Positions 1 through 9,932 are shown, counted from the stretch's first letter. The stretch is DNA of 15,000 nucleotides from Chrysomallon squamiferum (GCA_012295275.1 CM022669.1:11284949-11299948), one strand, 5' to 3'. Made by a program: numbers and translations. Notes: generated by a model not told the origin, from the letters alone.

Positions 1-10
1 AAACAGTTAA

Positions 11-180
11 AAATTAGTGAATATAACTGAAAGAAAGAAAAGAATGTTTTCAAATTAGTGAATATAACTGAAAGAAAGAAAAGAATGTTTTCAAATTAGT
101 GAATATAACTGAAAGAAAGAAAAGAATGTTTTCAAATTAGTGAATATAACTGAAAGAAAGAAAAGAATGTTTTCAAATTA
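11..180. repeat. Perfect 41-bp minisatellite, 4 copies plus 6 bases
   Basis: The unit begins AAATTAGTGAATATAACTGA and ends AAAGAATGTTTTC. Copies start at 11, 52, 93 and 134, with a 6-base start of a fifth at 175. The four full copies look identical, which implies recent expansion or gene-conversion-like homogenisation. The unit has a purine run (GAAAGAAAGAAAAGAA). No open frame is apparent. Confidence 0.97.
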
Positions 181-403
181 AGACTCTCTTCCCTCTATCT
201 GGGAGACTTCATGTCTTTTCTTACTTAGGCAGCTGTATATTTGTAGATATATTTAGTATTCAGATAGTATATTTTAAAACTCCAAAAACTAGCAAATATT
301 TTCTATATAATAATTAATAACAATGTTTATTTTTTTATTTTTTTGAAAAAATTACGAAAATTTCAAAATCTTTACAAGACTTCATTGAAGGATTTTCATT
401 TTA

Positions 404-430
<27 letters not shown>
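181..430. other. AT-rich DNA ending in an A26 tract
   Basis: No gene is recognised. A run of 26 A at 405-430 closes the stretch. It could be a retroposon tail, but no element body or convincing target-site duplication was found next to it. Confidence 0.6.
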
Positions 431-434
<4 letters not shown>

Positions 435-900
435 AACCTGATAGAATTGAATTTTTACTTTGCACAGTCAGTCAGCTCAGAAAGAGTTTAATTTTCCCTT
501 TCTTGAGCTGGTCTTTAAGTCAAATCTCTTGTATACATCGGCACACATTTACTTGAACACCGGACATCAATACACGGATCTCGCACAACACACATCCTTT
601 GATTGCCCTCCGTTACTTTATCTCATTCCAATTTCACCGTCCCGTCAATAACCATTTGCAATTTGTCTCTTTTTCACACACAGACAATGTCCACCGTCTT
701 TAACGAAGGGAAAATGCGAATCTGTTCCTTAATTGTTATGGACAAGCAGTTTAGAATTTATAAATGGCCAAGTCTGGACAATGATGAGGCTTCCCTGTGT
801 TCTTTTTAATGACTTTTGTTTTGTTTAACTGTCTAATGGGTCGTGGGATCAGTTCTCTTGGGCATGCACACAGAGTTATTTTTCCATTCCAGACAGTCTT
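431..900. other. Less AT-biased island with a weak plus-strand exon candidate
   Basis: Base composition here is clearly less AT-biased than in the flanks. Two overlapping open frames cover 460-651 and 603-809. Within the second, TTTTTCACACACAG ends at 683 as an acceptor-like site. It is followed in frame by ACA-ATG and 41 residues with a normal-looking composition (MSTVFNEGKMRICSLIVMDK..., ending ASLCSF) and TAA at 807-809. This could be a terminal exon, a decayed transposon fragment, a non-coding transcript or a conserved regulatory element. No family is recognised and no nearby plus-strand poly(A) signal is convincing. Only the shift in composition is certain. Confidence 0.3.
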
Positions 901-931
901 CCATGAATCATTCATCAAATGCTATAGTATA

Positions 932-952
932 TGTGTGTGTGTGTGTGTGTGT
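932..952. repeat. (TG)n microsatellite
   Basis: About 10.5 uninterrupted TG units lie here, in otherwise unremarkable AT-rich DNA that continues to about 1106. Confidence 0.95.
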
Positions 953-1106
953 TTCTGTTTATGAGAAGGTACTCATAAAATATTCCTTTCTGCTAACTTG
1001 AAAAAGAATTAGCTCTTACAACATTTTCAAAGTATTACTGTTGTCATTGTCTGGTATGAACCTTAACTATAAAATCTTGTATGAAACATATAATTATGTT
1101 TGATTT

Positions 1107-1110
1107 AAAA

Positions 1111-1141
<31 letters not shown>

Positions 1142-1225
1142 GCAAGTAAGTAAGTAAGTAAGTAAATAAATAAGTATGTGTATATACACATGCACACATA
1201 TAGGCTTATATGTATACATATATAC

Positions 1226-1282
<57 letters not shown>

Positions 1283-1388
1283 CAATTACATACATACATA
1301 TATAGATAGATAGATAGATAGACAGGTAGGTATATAGAAAGATAGATAGACAAATAGATAAACAGACACACACACACACATATATATA
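1107..1388. repeat. Compound microsatellite: AAAT, AAGT, TA, GATA, CA
   Basis: Successive blocks follow one another: (AAAT)n at about 1107-1141, (AAGT)n at about 1145-1163, mixed TA/CA, (TA)n at about 1229-1279, (GATA)n at about 1303-1320 with derived GATA/CAGG steps to 1357, (CA)n at about 1366-1380, and TATATATA to 1388. Long open frames on the minus strand here are only translated repeats (Ile-Tyr, Leu-Phe-Ile-Tyr) and do not indicate a gene. Confidence 0.97.
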
Positions 1389-2713
1389 GTGCTTTGTTCA
1401 ATAAAATGTTTCTTCCTTTCAACTGAGTTAAATTCCTAAAAACATTTTTTTAACATATAATTGTCACTTATAGTTGGACACTATTTAAATAGCATTTACT
1501 TTCTATCAATATTTAATTTGTGAAAAAAAGAGAAAAAAAAAGGTTTAACCAGTAATGATTTATACAATACTTAATCTTCTGTTCACTGACATTTGTTTTA
1601 GCCATTTAATTCTTACAAGTCAAATTTATATATGTGTCTTATAGATGGAAATTGTCTTTGAAATAACGAATTCCTGAAAAGAGTTAGCGTTTCTAGAAGT
1701 AACAGACTTAAAAGAATCAGTCATGTTTACACTGACATTTAATTCTTCCAGAAAAGTGGTTAGCTCCTCAAACAGTGTAAAATAGTTAACTATCTGTGAC
1801 ATTTTGTTTTGTGAGGTTTATATAAATTAGCTAGATGACCTTTAGACTAAAGACATTTTGATATTTTTAAGTTTTTGAAATTTGTGAACTCTTTGGCTCC
1901 TCCCACTTAAACAATATGTAACCAATTTGAGTATCACAGATACCTTTGTTTGAAGTATTATATAGGTAAATCAAAAATGATTAATTGATTAAGTTACTAG
2001 TCATAACTGTTTCGTGTAAGTGAATTAATTTTTTTTTTTTATCAAATTGATAACATTACTGATCACAATCTTTGCAAATAACTAAAGTGATTTACAAAAT
2101 AATTAAATTCATAACATAATTCATCATAATATATTGATATGTAATCATTTTCTGATAAAAGATTTTTTTTTTTAAAGTGGTCGCTGGCATAATTAAACTG
2201 TCTGACCTGTGTCTATAAATAGATATTTAAATCAGTATTTGAAGTCTGTCTACCTCTGAGAAATAATAATGCAGCCTGTTTTGTCCATCAACATTATAAG
2301 AACAGAGTGATTGTATTATTATTGATGGTTATTGAATTTACATGGGTTTTTTAAATAATAACCTTCCAAGAAAAAGTACCTAGATTTTTTTTTTCCATTA
2401 TGTAAAATGGATTTTAATCATAAACCATCCCACAGACAGGATGAGCAAATTACAGAACACTGGCTGGAACAGGAAATTACCTTCTGTCAAGTTCTAAAAT
2501 GTGTCACAGTTTTCTGCTTTTTAAACTCGAAATATAACAACAGCTTCATACAGACAGATATGTTGTTATGTCAACAGATGTATAGTGTGTTTATTTGTTT
2601 GGGTGTTTAATGTATGTTTAGTGTACATTAGTTCTAAGATAATTTCCAAAAATTTTGATTAAAGTGTAGAAATCCTAAAATAATATTTGCTTATTAAAAC
2701 AAGTGTTTTCAAA
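1389..2713. other. AT-rich DNA with no recognised gene
   Basis: No splice-bounded open frame, RNA gene or mobile element was recognised. Short T-runs occur at 2029-2040, 2163-2172 and around 2386. A short open frame at 2407-2610 has no features supporting coding. Confidence 0.6.
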
Positions 2714-2835
2714 AAGTGCAAAAATCATAGAATAAAGAACAAAAAATCTGAGAATAACGTGCAGAATCTTGAAATAACATGGAGAAACTCTGAAAATAAC
2801 AGTCAAAATCTTACAGCAAGGTTACAGCAAATTAC
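2714..2835. repeat. Diverged tandem array with about 21-bp spacing
   Basis: Variants of AATC(T)...GAAATAAC recur with the ATC core at about 2724, 2746, 2766, 2788 and 2808, so steps alternate between 22 and 20 bases. The array ends in a short 11-bp echo (TTACAGCAAG, GTTACAGCAA). Copies are strongly diverged. The open frame through it (2687-2884) looks Asn- and Lys-rich only because of this repeat. Confidence 0.6.
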
Positions 2836-2879
2836 AAAAATGATTGTAATAACTAACAGCTTTGGCCTGAGTGCTCCAG

Positions 2880-3340
2880 GTTAACGACTCTTTAAACTTC
2901 TCACTCCATTCCGTGCAGTTGAAAAGCAAATTTGAGAAATCAGAAAGGATTTGTTTGAAACATCGCTGCTGCATCTGCTGGGACTGGGCAACAGAGGACA
3001 TGTGTCTGGGATTTTATCAATAAACCTCTTTCCTCAAATTGGCCTTTTCTCCATCAGCCCCTCGTGGATGTGTTTGCATGAAGAGCTCAGCCAGACAGTG
3101 GTTCAATGGCAGTAACTCAATTATGACAAGACTGACAGCGGAATCCACCTGGGCCTTCTTCCACCTTGTTTAAACAAAACAGACTGGACTGGTGGTAATC
3201 ACCAGGAAACACACACAAACACACACACACACACATGCGTCCACGATGAATTCTCCGGCAGAGAGGCAGATTGGAAATATTGTCTTCCCAAAAACCAGTG
3301 AATCTTAATCCATCATTTAAACTTAGTGGTTTAATCACTT
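2880..3340. other. Less AT-biased island, possible conserved non-coding element or unrecognised exon
   Basis: About 460 bases are markedly less AT-rich than the surroundings and lack the usual repeats apart from a CA tract at 3210-3234. A plus-strand acceptor-like site, CCTTTTCTCCATCAG, ends at about 3057. It opens a 36-codon frame ending in TAA at about 3173. A minus-strand open frame at 3117-3338 runs through the CA tract as Cys-Val repeats and is doubtful. A 12-bp perfect palindrome TTGTTTAAACAA lies at 3166-3177, and plus-strand AATAAA at 3019-3024. No tRNA-like A and B boxes of a SINE could be established. The role is unknown. Confidence 0.35.
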
Positions 3341-3790
3341 AATGCTGGATAAGTAGATTGTTTTGTGTGTGTGCTTCTTTGCTTTATCCATCAGACGTCG
3401 AATGTGATCATATTTTTTTCATGGTGGTTGGAGATTGTACTGAAAATTGATATTAATGTGCTTTTTAAAAAAAAAAATTTTTACATCAGTGCTCAAGTAT
3501 GCTTGTTATGGGCACAGTGTTGTTGTTGTATTTTTTATATATATAAGACAAAACTATGATTGTTTTTGGGGTTTGTTTTTGAATGAGCTGGAAATAGTTA
3601 TTAAGGGAGTATTATCTATTGTAGTTCACCAAACGTTTTATTCGTTATTATTATTTTATTTTATTTTGTTTTGAATTTGGTAGGATTGTTGTCGAGGTTG
3701 GCTGATTGAATTATAAACTGTTTTTAATATATTTTGTTTATCTATGTTAGAATGCCTGATATATATAAAAATAGATTTAAAACGTGCATA
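3341..3790. other. AT-rich DNA with no recognised gene
   Basis: Several short plus-strand open frames overlap here (3365-3559, 3447-3674). They are rich in Phe, Ile, Cys and Val because of T-rich and GT-rich DNA. No coding evidence is seen. Confidence 0.55.
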
Positions 3791-3811
3791 CATATGTGTG
3801 TTTTGTGTGTG

Positions 3812-3847
<36 letters not shown>

Positions 3848-3945
3848 AGCATATGTACATATTTGCATGTGTGTGTGTGTGAATGTGTATATGTGTGTGC
3901 ATATGCCTGCATATTGTGTTTATGTGGTATGCATATGTGTTTTAA
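3791..3945. repeat. GT-rich imperfect microsatellite
   Basis: The purest block of TG units is about 3817-3845. It is flanked by TG tracts interrupted by CATATG and TATG steps out to about 3945. Open frames in both strands here (Cys-Val-Cys-Val, Thr-His-Thr-His) are repeat translations. Confidence 0.93.
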
Positions 3946-4892
3946 ACTTTTGTTACAGGTCTGTCATATGAAGGAAAACTAACCACATAGAATAAAAAAA
4001 AATAAAAAAATAGAATAATGAAACAAGAACATCTTATCTCACATCACAAAGCAAACAAATGAAAGTTTAATTGGCACCTCCCCCCAAAAAAAAATACTTA
4101 ATTGAATAGAAACAAAAAAAGAAATAAAAAAAAACAAGAAATAATTAACGACAGTTTAATGACACTGTGAAAGAAGAAGTTTATACATCATTAAATAATT
4201 CATCATACTCATCATTAATTTGTTCCTTGGCTGCTGATCAAACATTCACTCTTCCTTTGATAATATTATTTTTATAAACACCATTAGCACGTTTTACAAA
4301 TACGTCTATTAAAAAAAAAAAAAAAAAATAGTAGACATGTTCTTACAAATGAAAACAAAGGCTGTGGCAGTTTTGAAATAAAGATGACAGACCTGTTATT
4401 AATTTAACATTGTTTGTGAAGGTTAATTGTCCCTGTGTAATTGCTTTTGACAGATTTGATTTAATTATGTTTATCTTGTTACTCCATTTAACTTTCAGGT
4501 TGTTGGCTGACATGGGCAAGTAACTCTGTTGTAATGTGTGTTATTTTAGATTGCATGTTTATTGGTTGGGTTTTTTGTGTAGTTTTTTTAACTGTCTTTG
4601 AATCTTTAATGAAAGAAAGAATCTTTAATGAAAGAAAGAGTTTTAGATGGAGCTGGTAAAAAAAGTTAATAAAGTTATGCAAGATAATTTTTTTTTTTTA
4701 ATTTTCTTTACTTTTTTTTATATATTACTATTATGATAATTTGATTATTGTTGTTGTTGTTATTATATATATGACTCTGAACTAGATAACAAAGAAAATA
4801 CGCTGATCAGAAATGATAAAACCATCATCTTCATTCCCTCTCAGCTCATCTGAATAGTCAAGGAATGATAAAAATGAACATTTCTAATACGA
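3946..4892. other. AT-rich DNA, A18 tract and a 19-bp direct duplication
   Basis: An A18 run is at 4311-4328. AATCTTTAATGAAAGAAAG occurs twice in tandem at 4601-4619 and 4620-4638. Short TTG/TA steps are at 4747-4771. No gene is recognised. Confidence 0.65.
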
Positions 4893-5245
4893 CAGTCAAA
4901 GAGCACCACTTAGAACTGGAAAATGAAACATAACTTATTATTTAAGATTAATTTAACAATAAAGAGACATAGGTTAGAAATAGTAAATTTAACATGGAAA
5001 ACAAAGTCCACTGAATAGAAAATTCAGTATAATTATCAAAAGTGAGGTGAATAATCAAGGAGCATAGGTTAGAACTGACAAAACAAAGTATAATTTATTA
5101 TCTAAACTCAGTTTAACAATAATGAAACGTAGATGAGAAAACCATGTAAAACAATGTCCAATGAAAAGAAAATTTAACAAAATTATCAAAAGTTGGGTGA
5201 ATAGTCAAGGAGCGTAAGTTGGAATTGGTAAAACTTTCCAAGGTC
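4893..5245. repeat. Diverged tandem array, about 155-bp period, about 2.3 copies
   Basis: The anchor TCAAGGAGCATAGGTTAGAA (variants TCAAAGAGCACCACTTAGAA and TCAAGGAGCGTAAGTTGGAA) recurs at 4896, 5054 and 5205, so the spacing is 158 then 151 bases. Within each full unit TTTAACAATAA, ACAAAGTCCA/ACAATGTCCA and AATTATCAAAAG recur in the same order. A truncated earlier anchor (TGAATAGTCAAGGA) is at 4851-4864. No protein-coding frame runs through the copies. Confidence 0.75.
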
Positions 5246-5588
5246 AGACTAACATTAATCAGTCAAACACTGGAAACTTGCTCTGTGCTGTTTGTAGCAA
5301 ATCTAACAGTGCTGTGATTAGAAAAGCTGTATTGTAAACACAGCGCAATGGAGAAGGTGACAGCAGAAATCACTGGAGATCCATGAATAGCTGATTAGTT
5401 GGTTTGATAGAGTACAACAGTACAGATTTAAAAATAATAGTAATAAGTATTTTCTGTAATCAGGAAAGAAATGATAAATTATTTTAAAATAAAAATAATT
5501 TACAAATAGAAAAGAGAGAGTTTATAATCAAAAATAATAAATAAATTAATAAAAATAATTTTTGAAAATTTAATAATAGTAGATATTA
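5246..5588. other. Unique-looking AT-rich DNA
   Basis: 5246-5400 is somewhat less AT-biased (TGGAAACTTGCTCTGTGCTG..., GGAGAAGGTGACAGCAG...) but has no splice-bounded open frame that I can defend. The remainder is A/T-rich spacer. Confidence 0.5.
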
Positions 5589-5652
5589 AATAATAATAAT
5601 ATAATAATAATAAGTATTATAATAATAATATAATAATAATAATAATAATAAA
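5589..5652. repeat. (AAT)n microsatellite
   Basis: Imperfect AAT/ATA trinucleotide repeats, in the opposite orientation to the TTA tract at 6174-6460. Confidence 0.92.
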
Positions 5653-6129
5653 TATTAATAACTAGTTTGTTACATTTATTTTTTTACCAACTATAATTCA
5701 TATTTTTTAATATAAGAAATTTATTAAAAGGTAAGAAAACTACCAAAACCTTATTTTTATAATTAATTTTTTAAATTATTAAAATTGTACAAAAATAATT
5801 TTGAAATATAATAAAAATATTAATATTTAAAAGGTAATCGCTTATACAGTTTTAAAAAAAAATGGAATTTTAAATACAACAAAGAAAAAAATATAATAAA
5901 GTTTAAATAAAAAACCATCTTTTTAAAATAAAATCAGTCATCTTAATTTCGGAAAATGGTTATTGCTTTAGGGAAATATTTTAAGGTGATGAAATTTTAA
6001 ACAAATTTATTTACTGATTAATTCTTTTTTCTCTTATGTTAGAAAACATTTCTAAACTAATGCATCATTAATGCTTTATAATAATTACGTGTGTTTTTTT
6101 TTATTTCATTTAGTTTTTTTAAACTTTAT
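5653..6129. other. Extremely AT-rich spacer
   Basis: Almost entirely A and T, with no recognised gene or element. It forms the spacer between two oppositely oriented AAT/ATT tracts. Confidence 0.6.
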
Positions 6130-6356
6130 TTTCTTCTTCTCCTTCTTCTTCTTGTTGTTGTTGTATTTATTTTCTATTATTAATATTAATATTATCCATC
6201 TTATTATTATTATTTATTATTATTATTATTATTATTATCATTATTATCACTCTTATTATTATTATCATTGTTATTTTATTATGATTATTATTATTATTGT
6301 TATTATTATTATTATTATTATTGTTATTATTGTTATTATTATTATTATTATTGTTA

Positions 6357-6417
<61 letters not shown>

Positions 6418-6460
6418 GATTATTATTATTGTTATTGTTATTATTGTTATTATTATTATC
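6130..6460. repeat. Long compound trinucleotide tract TTC, TTG, TTA
   Basis: (TTC)n at about 6130-6152 passes into (GTT)n at about 6153-6165, then about 280 bases of (TTA)n with scattered GTT, ATC and GAT variants. Two long open frames across it are only poly-Ile/Val and poly-Tyr, so they are rejected as genes. Confidence 0.97.
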
Positions 6461-7241
6461 CAGTTTTGTTTCTTTTCACTGATATGACACCAGAGGCAGA
6501 AAAGAGAGATTAATTACAAATTTTTTCTCTGCCATGTATTGAATTTCTAAAATAATCTTATGAGTAGAATTATTTTAGTTTATTATCTTCTTAAAGCAGC
6601 TCTAAATTAAATGTCTCCAGGAAACACATGCATTTTTCACAGATTAAATTTCCTGAAGTTTTTAGTATTTGAGAAATAAAAACAGTAATACTGAGGATTA
6701 TGTTTTTCAATAAATAAAGAAAAATGAAATAATTTTAATACTGTATTAAATAAAGGCCAATTTTCTTTGATCTTGCAAAACGGGATAGAAAAAACCTCTA
6801 TTCAGGATGAGCCAAACATATCACACTAATAAAAATTATTAATAGATTTCAATGCTGGAAAATATTCATAAAAAAAACCATATATTTTATTACTGCATAT
6901 ATATATTTTCGTAAAAATAGAGGAGATGAAAACTTTGAATAAGAAAAATGTGCAAGCAGTATAATATACTATTATGTACAGTTTTTGCAATAATAATTAA
7001 AACTCTAAAATCTGTTTATTGTTTGTTTGCAATGTTTTATCTTCCCACAGTCACAAAATCTTAACATTTCAGATTATTTACAAAGGCAACTTTTTGGTAA
7101 AGATGTCAATTATATTGATTTCTTATGTTATTTGCCACCATATTTCTGTGAGCTGGACATTAAATTAGAAAATAAGACAGACTCCCATGAATATTTCTCA
7201 GTTATAAAAATAACTAATCTTTGTTATAGTATTAAGATGTT
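6461..7241. other. AT-rich DNA with no recognised gene
   Basis: One open frame at 7027-7269 has a mixed, fairly protein-like composition (for example QRQLFGKDVNYIDFLCYLPP). It has no recognised motif, and its 3' end runs into a tandem duplication. It is considered more likely chance than coding. Confidence 0.45.
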
Positions 7242-7625
7242 TGGTATCTGGTTACTCAGTCTTATGTGAATATTTGACTTTCCTAGTCAAAAATATTTGT
7301 AACTAGTTATTATTTTTTTTATTATCATTATGATGATTATTATTATTATTGTTGTTCTTTTGTTGTTGTTGTTATTATTAATATTATGTTATTATTTTGT
7401 TGTTGTTGTTGTTATTACAATATTATTTGTTGTTTGGTAATTATCAGGAATACTCAGTCTTACGTAACTTTTTCCAATTTTAAAATATTTCAAACTAGTT
7501 ATTATATTTTTTATCATGATGATGATGATGCTTATTATTATTGTTGTTGTTGTTATCATTATTACAATATTATTATTATTACTATTATTATGTTCTTGTT
7601 ATCATCGTCATATTGAAATCATTAA
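7242..7625. repeat. Tandem duplication of about 195 bp containing TTA/TTG microsatellites
   Basis: Two diverged copies share an order of landmarks. ACTCAGTCTTA is at 7254 and 7452 (198 apart). AACTAGTTATTAT is at 7301 and 7493 (192 apart). Then come ATCATNATGATGAT, (TTA)n and (TTG)n. The microsatellites inside the copies differ in length and interruptions, so they evolved after the duplication. Confidence 0.75.
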
Positions 7626-8258
7626 CTATAACGTCTATAATTTTCATTCATTATTATTCACATTTACATAATAAAATAAAACATCAAAGTAAAAACAGAC
7701 ACAATATGAGTAAACATCACTTTAATATGTACAAGTTGAAACTGTTTACAATTGGATGATGCTAAAACAGCAGATTTGCTGCTTCATATTGTATTATATA
7801 TATAAATAAATACCAGTTAAAAAATACAAAAATTATTTATACCTTAAATATTGGACATGAAAACAAGTAGGTCATTTTTTTTTTTTTTTTTTTTAAACTG
7901 TTAGTTTTGTAAAGTTTATAGTAAATCTTTGAATATATTTCAGGAATTGAATTTATTTTAAATGATTTTATCTTTCTGTTTTTCTCATTTTAAATTGTGA
8001 TCTTTCAAGGGTTATAATAATGATAGGTATCATGAATAATTGTCAAACTTTTTTGTTAGCAAATATTGGTGTTAAAATGTTGTTTCTTTTTTTTTTTATA
8101 AATTCTCACTGAATTCATACTGTTGTCATACCATAACAAGTGGTTTTGATATATACAATAAAAGATTTACTCATCTGAATTTCAATTTAATACAGTTTAA
8201 ATTGAGTTATAATGATAAAAAATTACACATAATAGCAATAACAACAATAATAGTGGTG
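7626..8258. other. AT-rich DNA with a T20 tract
   Basis: A run of 20 T spans 7875-7894. Nothing else above background is seen. Confidence 0.6.
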
Positions 8259-8291
8259 ATAATAATAATAATAATTATTATTATTATTACT

Positions 8292-8353
<62 letters not shown>

Positions 8354-8370
8354 GTTATTATTATTATTAT
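8259..8370. repeat. Head-to-head (AAT)n/(TTA)n tract able to form a hairpin
   Basis: ATAATAATAATAAT at 8259-8272 abuts (TTA)n at 8274-8370, broken by ACTG near 8290 and GTT near 8353. The junction is self-complementary. Open frames on both strands are poly-Leu or poly-Asn and are not genes. Confidence 0.95.
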
Positions 8371-8862
8371 TAAAATTCAATATTATTTTAAAATAAATTA
8401 GTATCATTTTGAAAATCTGTTACCAATAAAGAAACAACCACTTAGTGAAAAACTCTCTTCATATTCAAAGATTTACTAAAACATTAAAATCTAATGATGT
8501 AAGTTTAGATATTCTCTTTTAATAATTATGTGTAAATGATGAAAGTGTGCGTATCTATGATTTTATTAACAAAAATTTGATGTTCGCATAATTAATAACC
8601 AATATTATGTTTCATTATACACTGTTGGATAGGGGCAATATGAAGATATATATATATATATATATTTGAAATGCTAAAAAGATAAGAATAGTTATTTATA
8701 ATAGACATATCTTTAATTTATTACAAATATTTCACTAGAACTCTTTTGCCAGTATTTTATATAAATTAAAATTTCAGCAATCAAACGATTTTTAGTATAG
8801 GCAAATATTCTGAAGAAATACTAATGCATAGGAATAAAACTGGTAGAGGGCTGTATTATTTT
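8371..8862. other. AT-rich DNA with a short (TA)n
   Basis: (TA)n lies at 8645-8665. No gene or mobile element was recognised. Confidence 0.6.
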
Positions 8863-9095
8863 TGAAGGATATCTTACAGAAAGGATTTGCTTGATGATGT
8901 AAATGGACTATAAAGAACTAAACAAGAGATTTCATACAGAATGGACTTAAAGGGGGATAACTATTTTAAAGAAATATATAAAATATATCTTAGAGAATGA
9001 ATTTGGGGTTCATAATAAAGGTCTTATATAGAACCTATTAAAAGATAAATATAACAGATTTTGGAGAGGGGTAAATGTATTATAAAGAACTTCAA
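8863..9095. repeat. Diverged tandem array, about 60-bp period, about 4 copies
   Basis: The landmark ATCTTACAGA and its variants (TTCATACAGA, ATCTTAGAGA, ATATAACAGA) end at 8880, 8940, 8996 and 9058, so spacing is 60, 56 and 62. Each is followed by a variant of AAGGATTTGCTT / ATGGACTTAAAGGGG / ATGAATTTGGGG / TTTTGGAGAGGGG and then of TATAAAGAAC. The copies are old and substituted. Confidence 0.65.
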
Positions 9096-9501
9096 TTTTT
9101 TCTTAAAACTTAAAAGTTATTTTTTATAGTCTATAGTTATATTGGTATTAAAGCTTAATTATGTAAACATATTAATAATATACACAAGAAGGTACAAATA
9201 GTTACATACTCTTTCTAAAATTATGTATACAAAAAGCTTTATTTTATTTTTCAAATGAAGATGAAAATTATATATGAAGACAGCCATGAAAATTGTGTTC
9301 CCATGGTAACAGATATAAAAATAGACTTTCAAAAACATTAATTTTTAAAAAAATTTTATAAAGAATTAAATTTAAAATAGAAAAAAAATCATTTGAAGTA
9401 AATAAATGCATATTTCAGAAATTTTTATTAATTTTTCAAACTGTTGTAATTGTTCTTTAGAATAATTTGCAAAACAATAATATAAATAAATAAATCAACA
9501 A

Positions 9502-9503
<2 letters not shown>
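9096..9503. other. AT-rich DNA including one X-box-like palindrome
   Basis: GTTCCCATGGTAAC at 9297-9310 resembles an RFX X-box. The rest shows no recognised feature. Confidence 0.5.
9297..9310. promoter_or_regulatory. RFX X-box-like palindromic site
   Basis: GTTCCCATGGTAAC fits the general X-box form GTNNCC-AT-GGNAAC bound by RFX factors. It is the best of four similar sites within 680 bases (others at 9702-9715, 9797-9810 and 9963-9976). No promoter or gene is seen nearby, so binding and function are inferred only. Confidence 0.35.

Positions 9504-9533
<30 letters not shown>
9504..9533. repeat. (AAT)n microsatellite
   Basis: About ten uninterrupted AAT units, in the opposite orientation to the large TTA tracts upstream. 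Confidence 0.95.
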
Positions 9534-9538
<5 letters not shown>

Positions 9539-9928
9539 TATTAAAAAATATCAAAAACCAGCAATAAAATACATTTCCACATAACATTTAATTCAGACAG
9601 GTTACCATTATTATACTAACTTTATTCTTTATATTGATACTTCTGAACTTTCATTTTAAACAAACAGAATATTTTCAAAAAATTATTTTAGTTTTGCTTT
9701 TATTGCTATGGGAACAATGACTGATGATGATGGATTCTGAAGAGAAACAACAAAAAACTGAAGTTAACCTATAAAACACTGTCTCCTGAGTTGTTAATCG
9801 TCATGACAACACATGTAGTATATATATATATTCATATATAAATATTGCACATATAAAATTGCAAATTAAATAACACACATATTTACCATATATAATAGTA
9901 AGTACAATGAAAGGCAGTACATCCCACC

Positions 9929-9932
<4 letters not shown>

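Noticed and set aside
405-430. A26 as the tail of a retroposon
   Set aside because: No element body upstream and only a weak 7-base match (TTAAAAC) as a possible target-site duplication.
1094-1422. Minus-strand open frames of 63 and 105 codons
   Set aside because: They are translations of TA, GATA and AAAT repeats (Ile-Tyr, Leu-Phe) with no independent coding sign.
3050-3130. tRNA-derived SINE promoter boxes
   Set aside because: GGTTCAATGG only partly resembles a B box, and no correctly spaced A box was found.
3117-3338. 73-codon minus-strand open frame
   Set aside because: It passes through a CA tract as Cys-Val repeats, has no splice signals or recognisable motif, and overlaps the candidate conserved island.
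6071-6513. 138-codon and 81-codon plus-strand open frames
   Set aside because: They are almost entirely poly-Ile/Val or poly-Tyr from the TTA/GTT microsatellite.
7027-7269. 80-codon plus-strand open frame with mixed composition
   Set aside because: No family or splice context recognised, and its end lies in a tandem duplication. Kept only as a note; a protein search would decide.
8202-8407. Poly-Leu and poly-Asn open frames on opposite strands
   Set aside because: Both are the same (TTA)n tract read in two directions.
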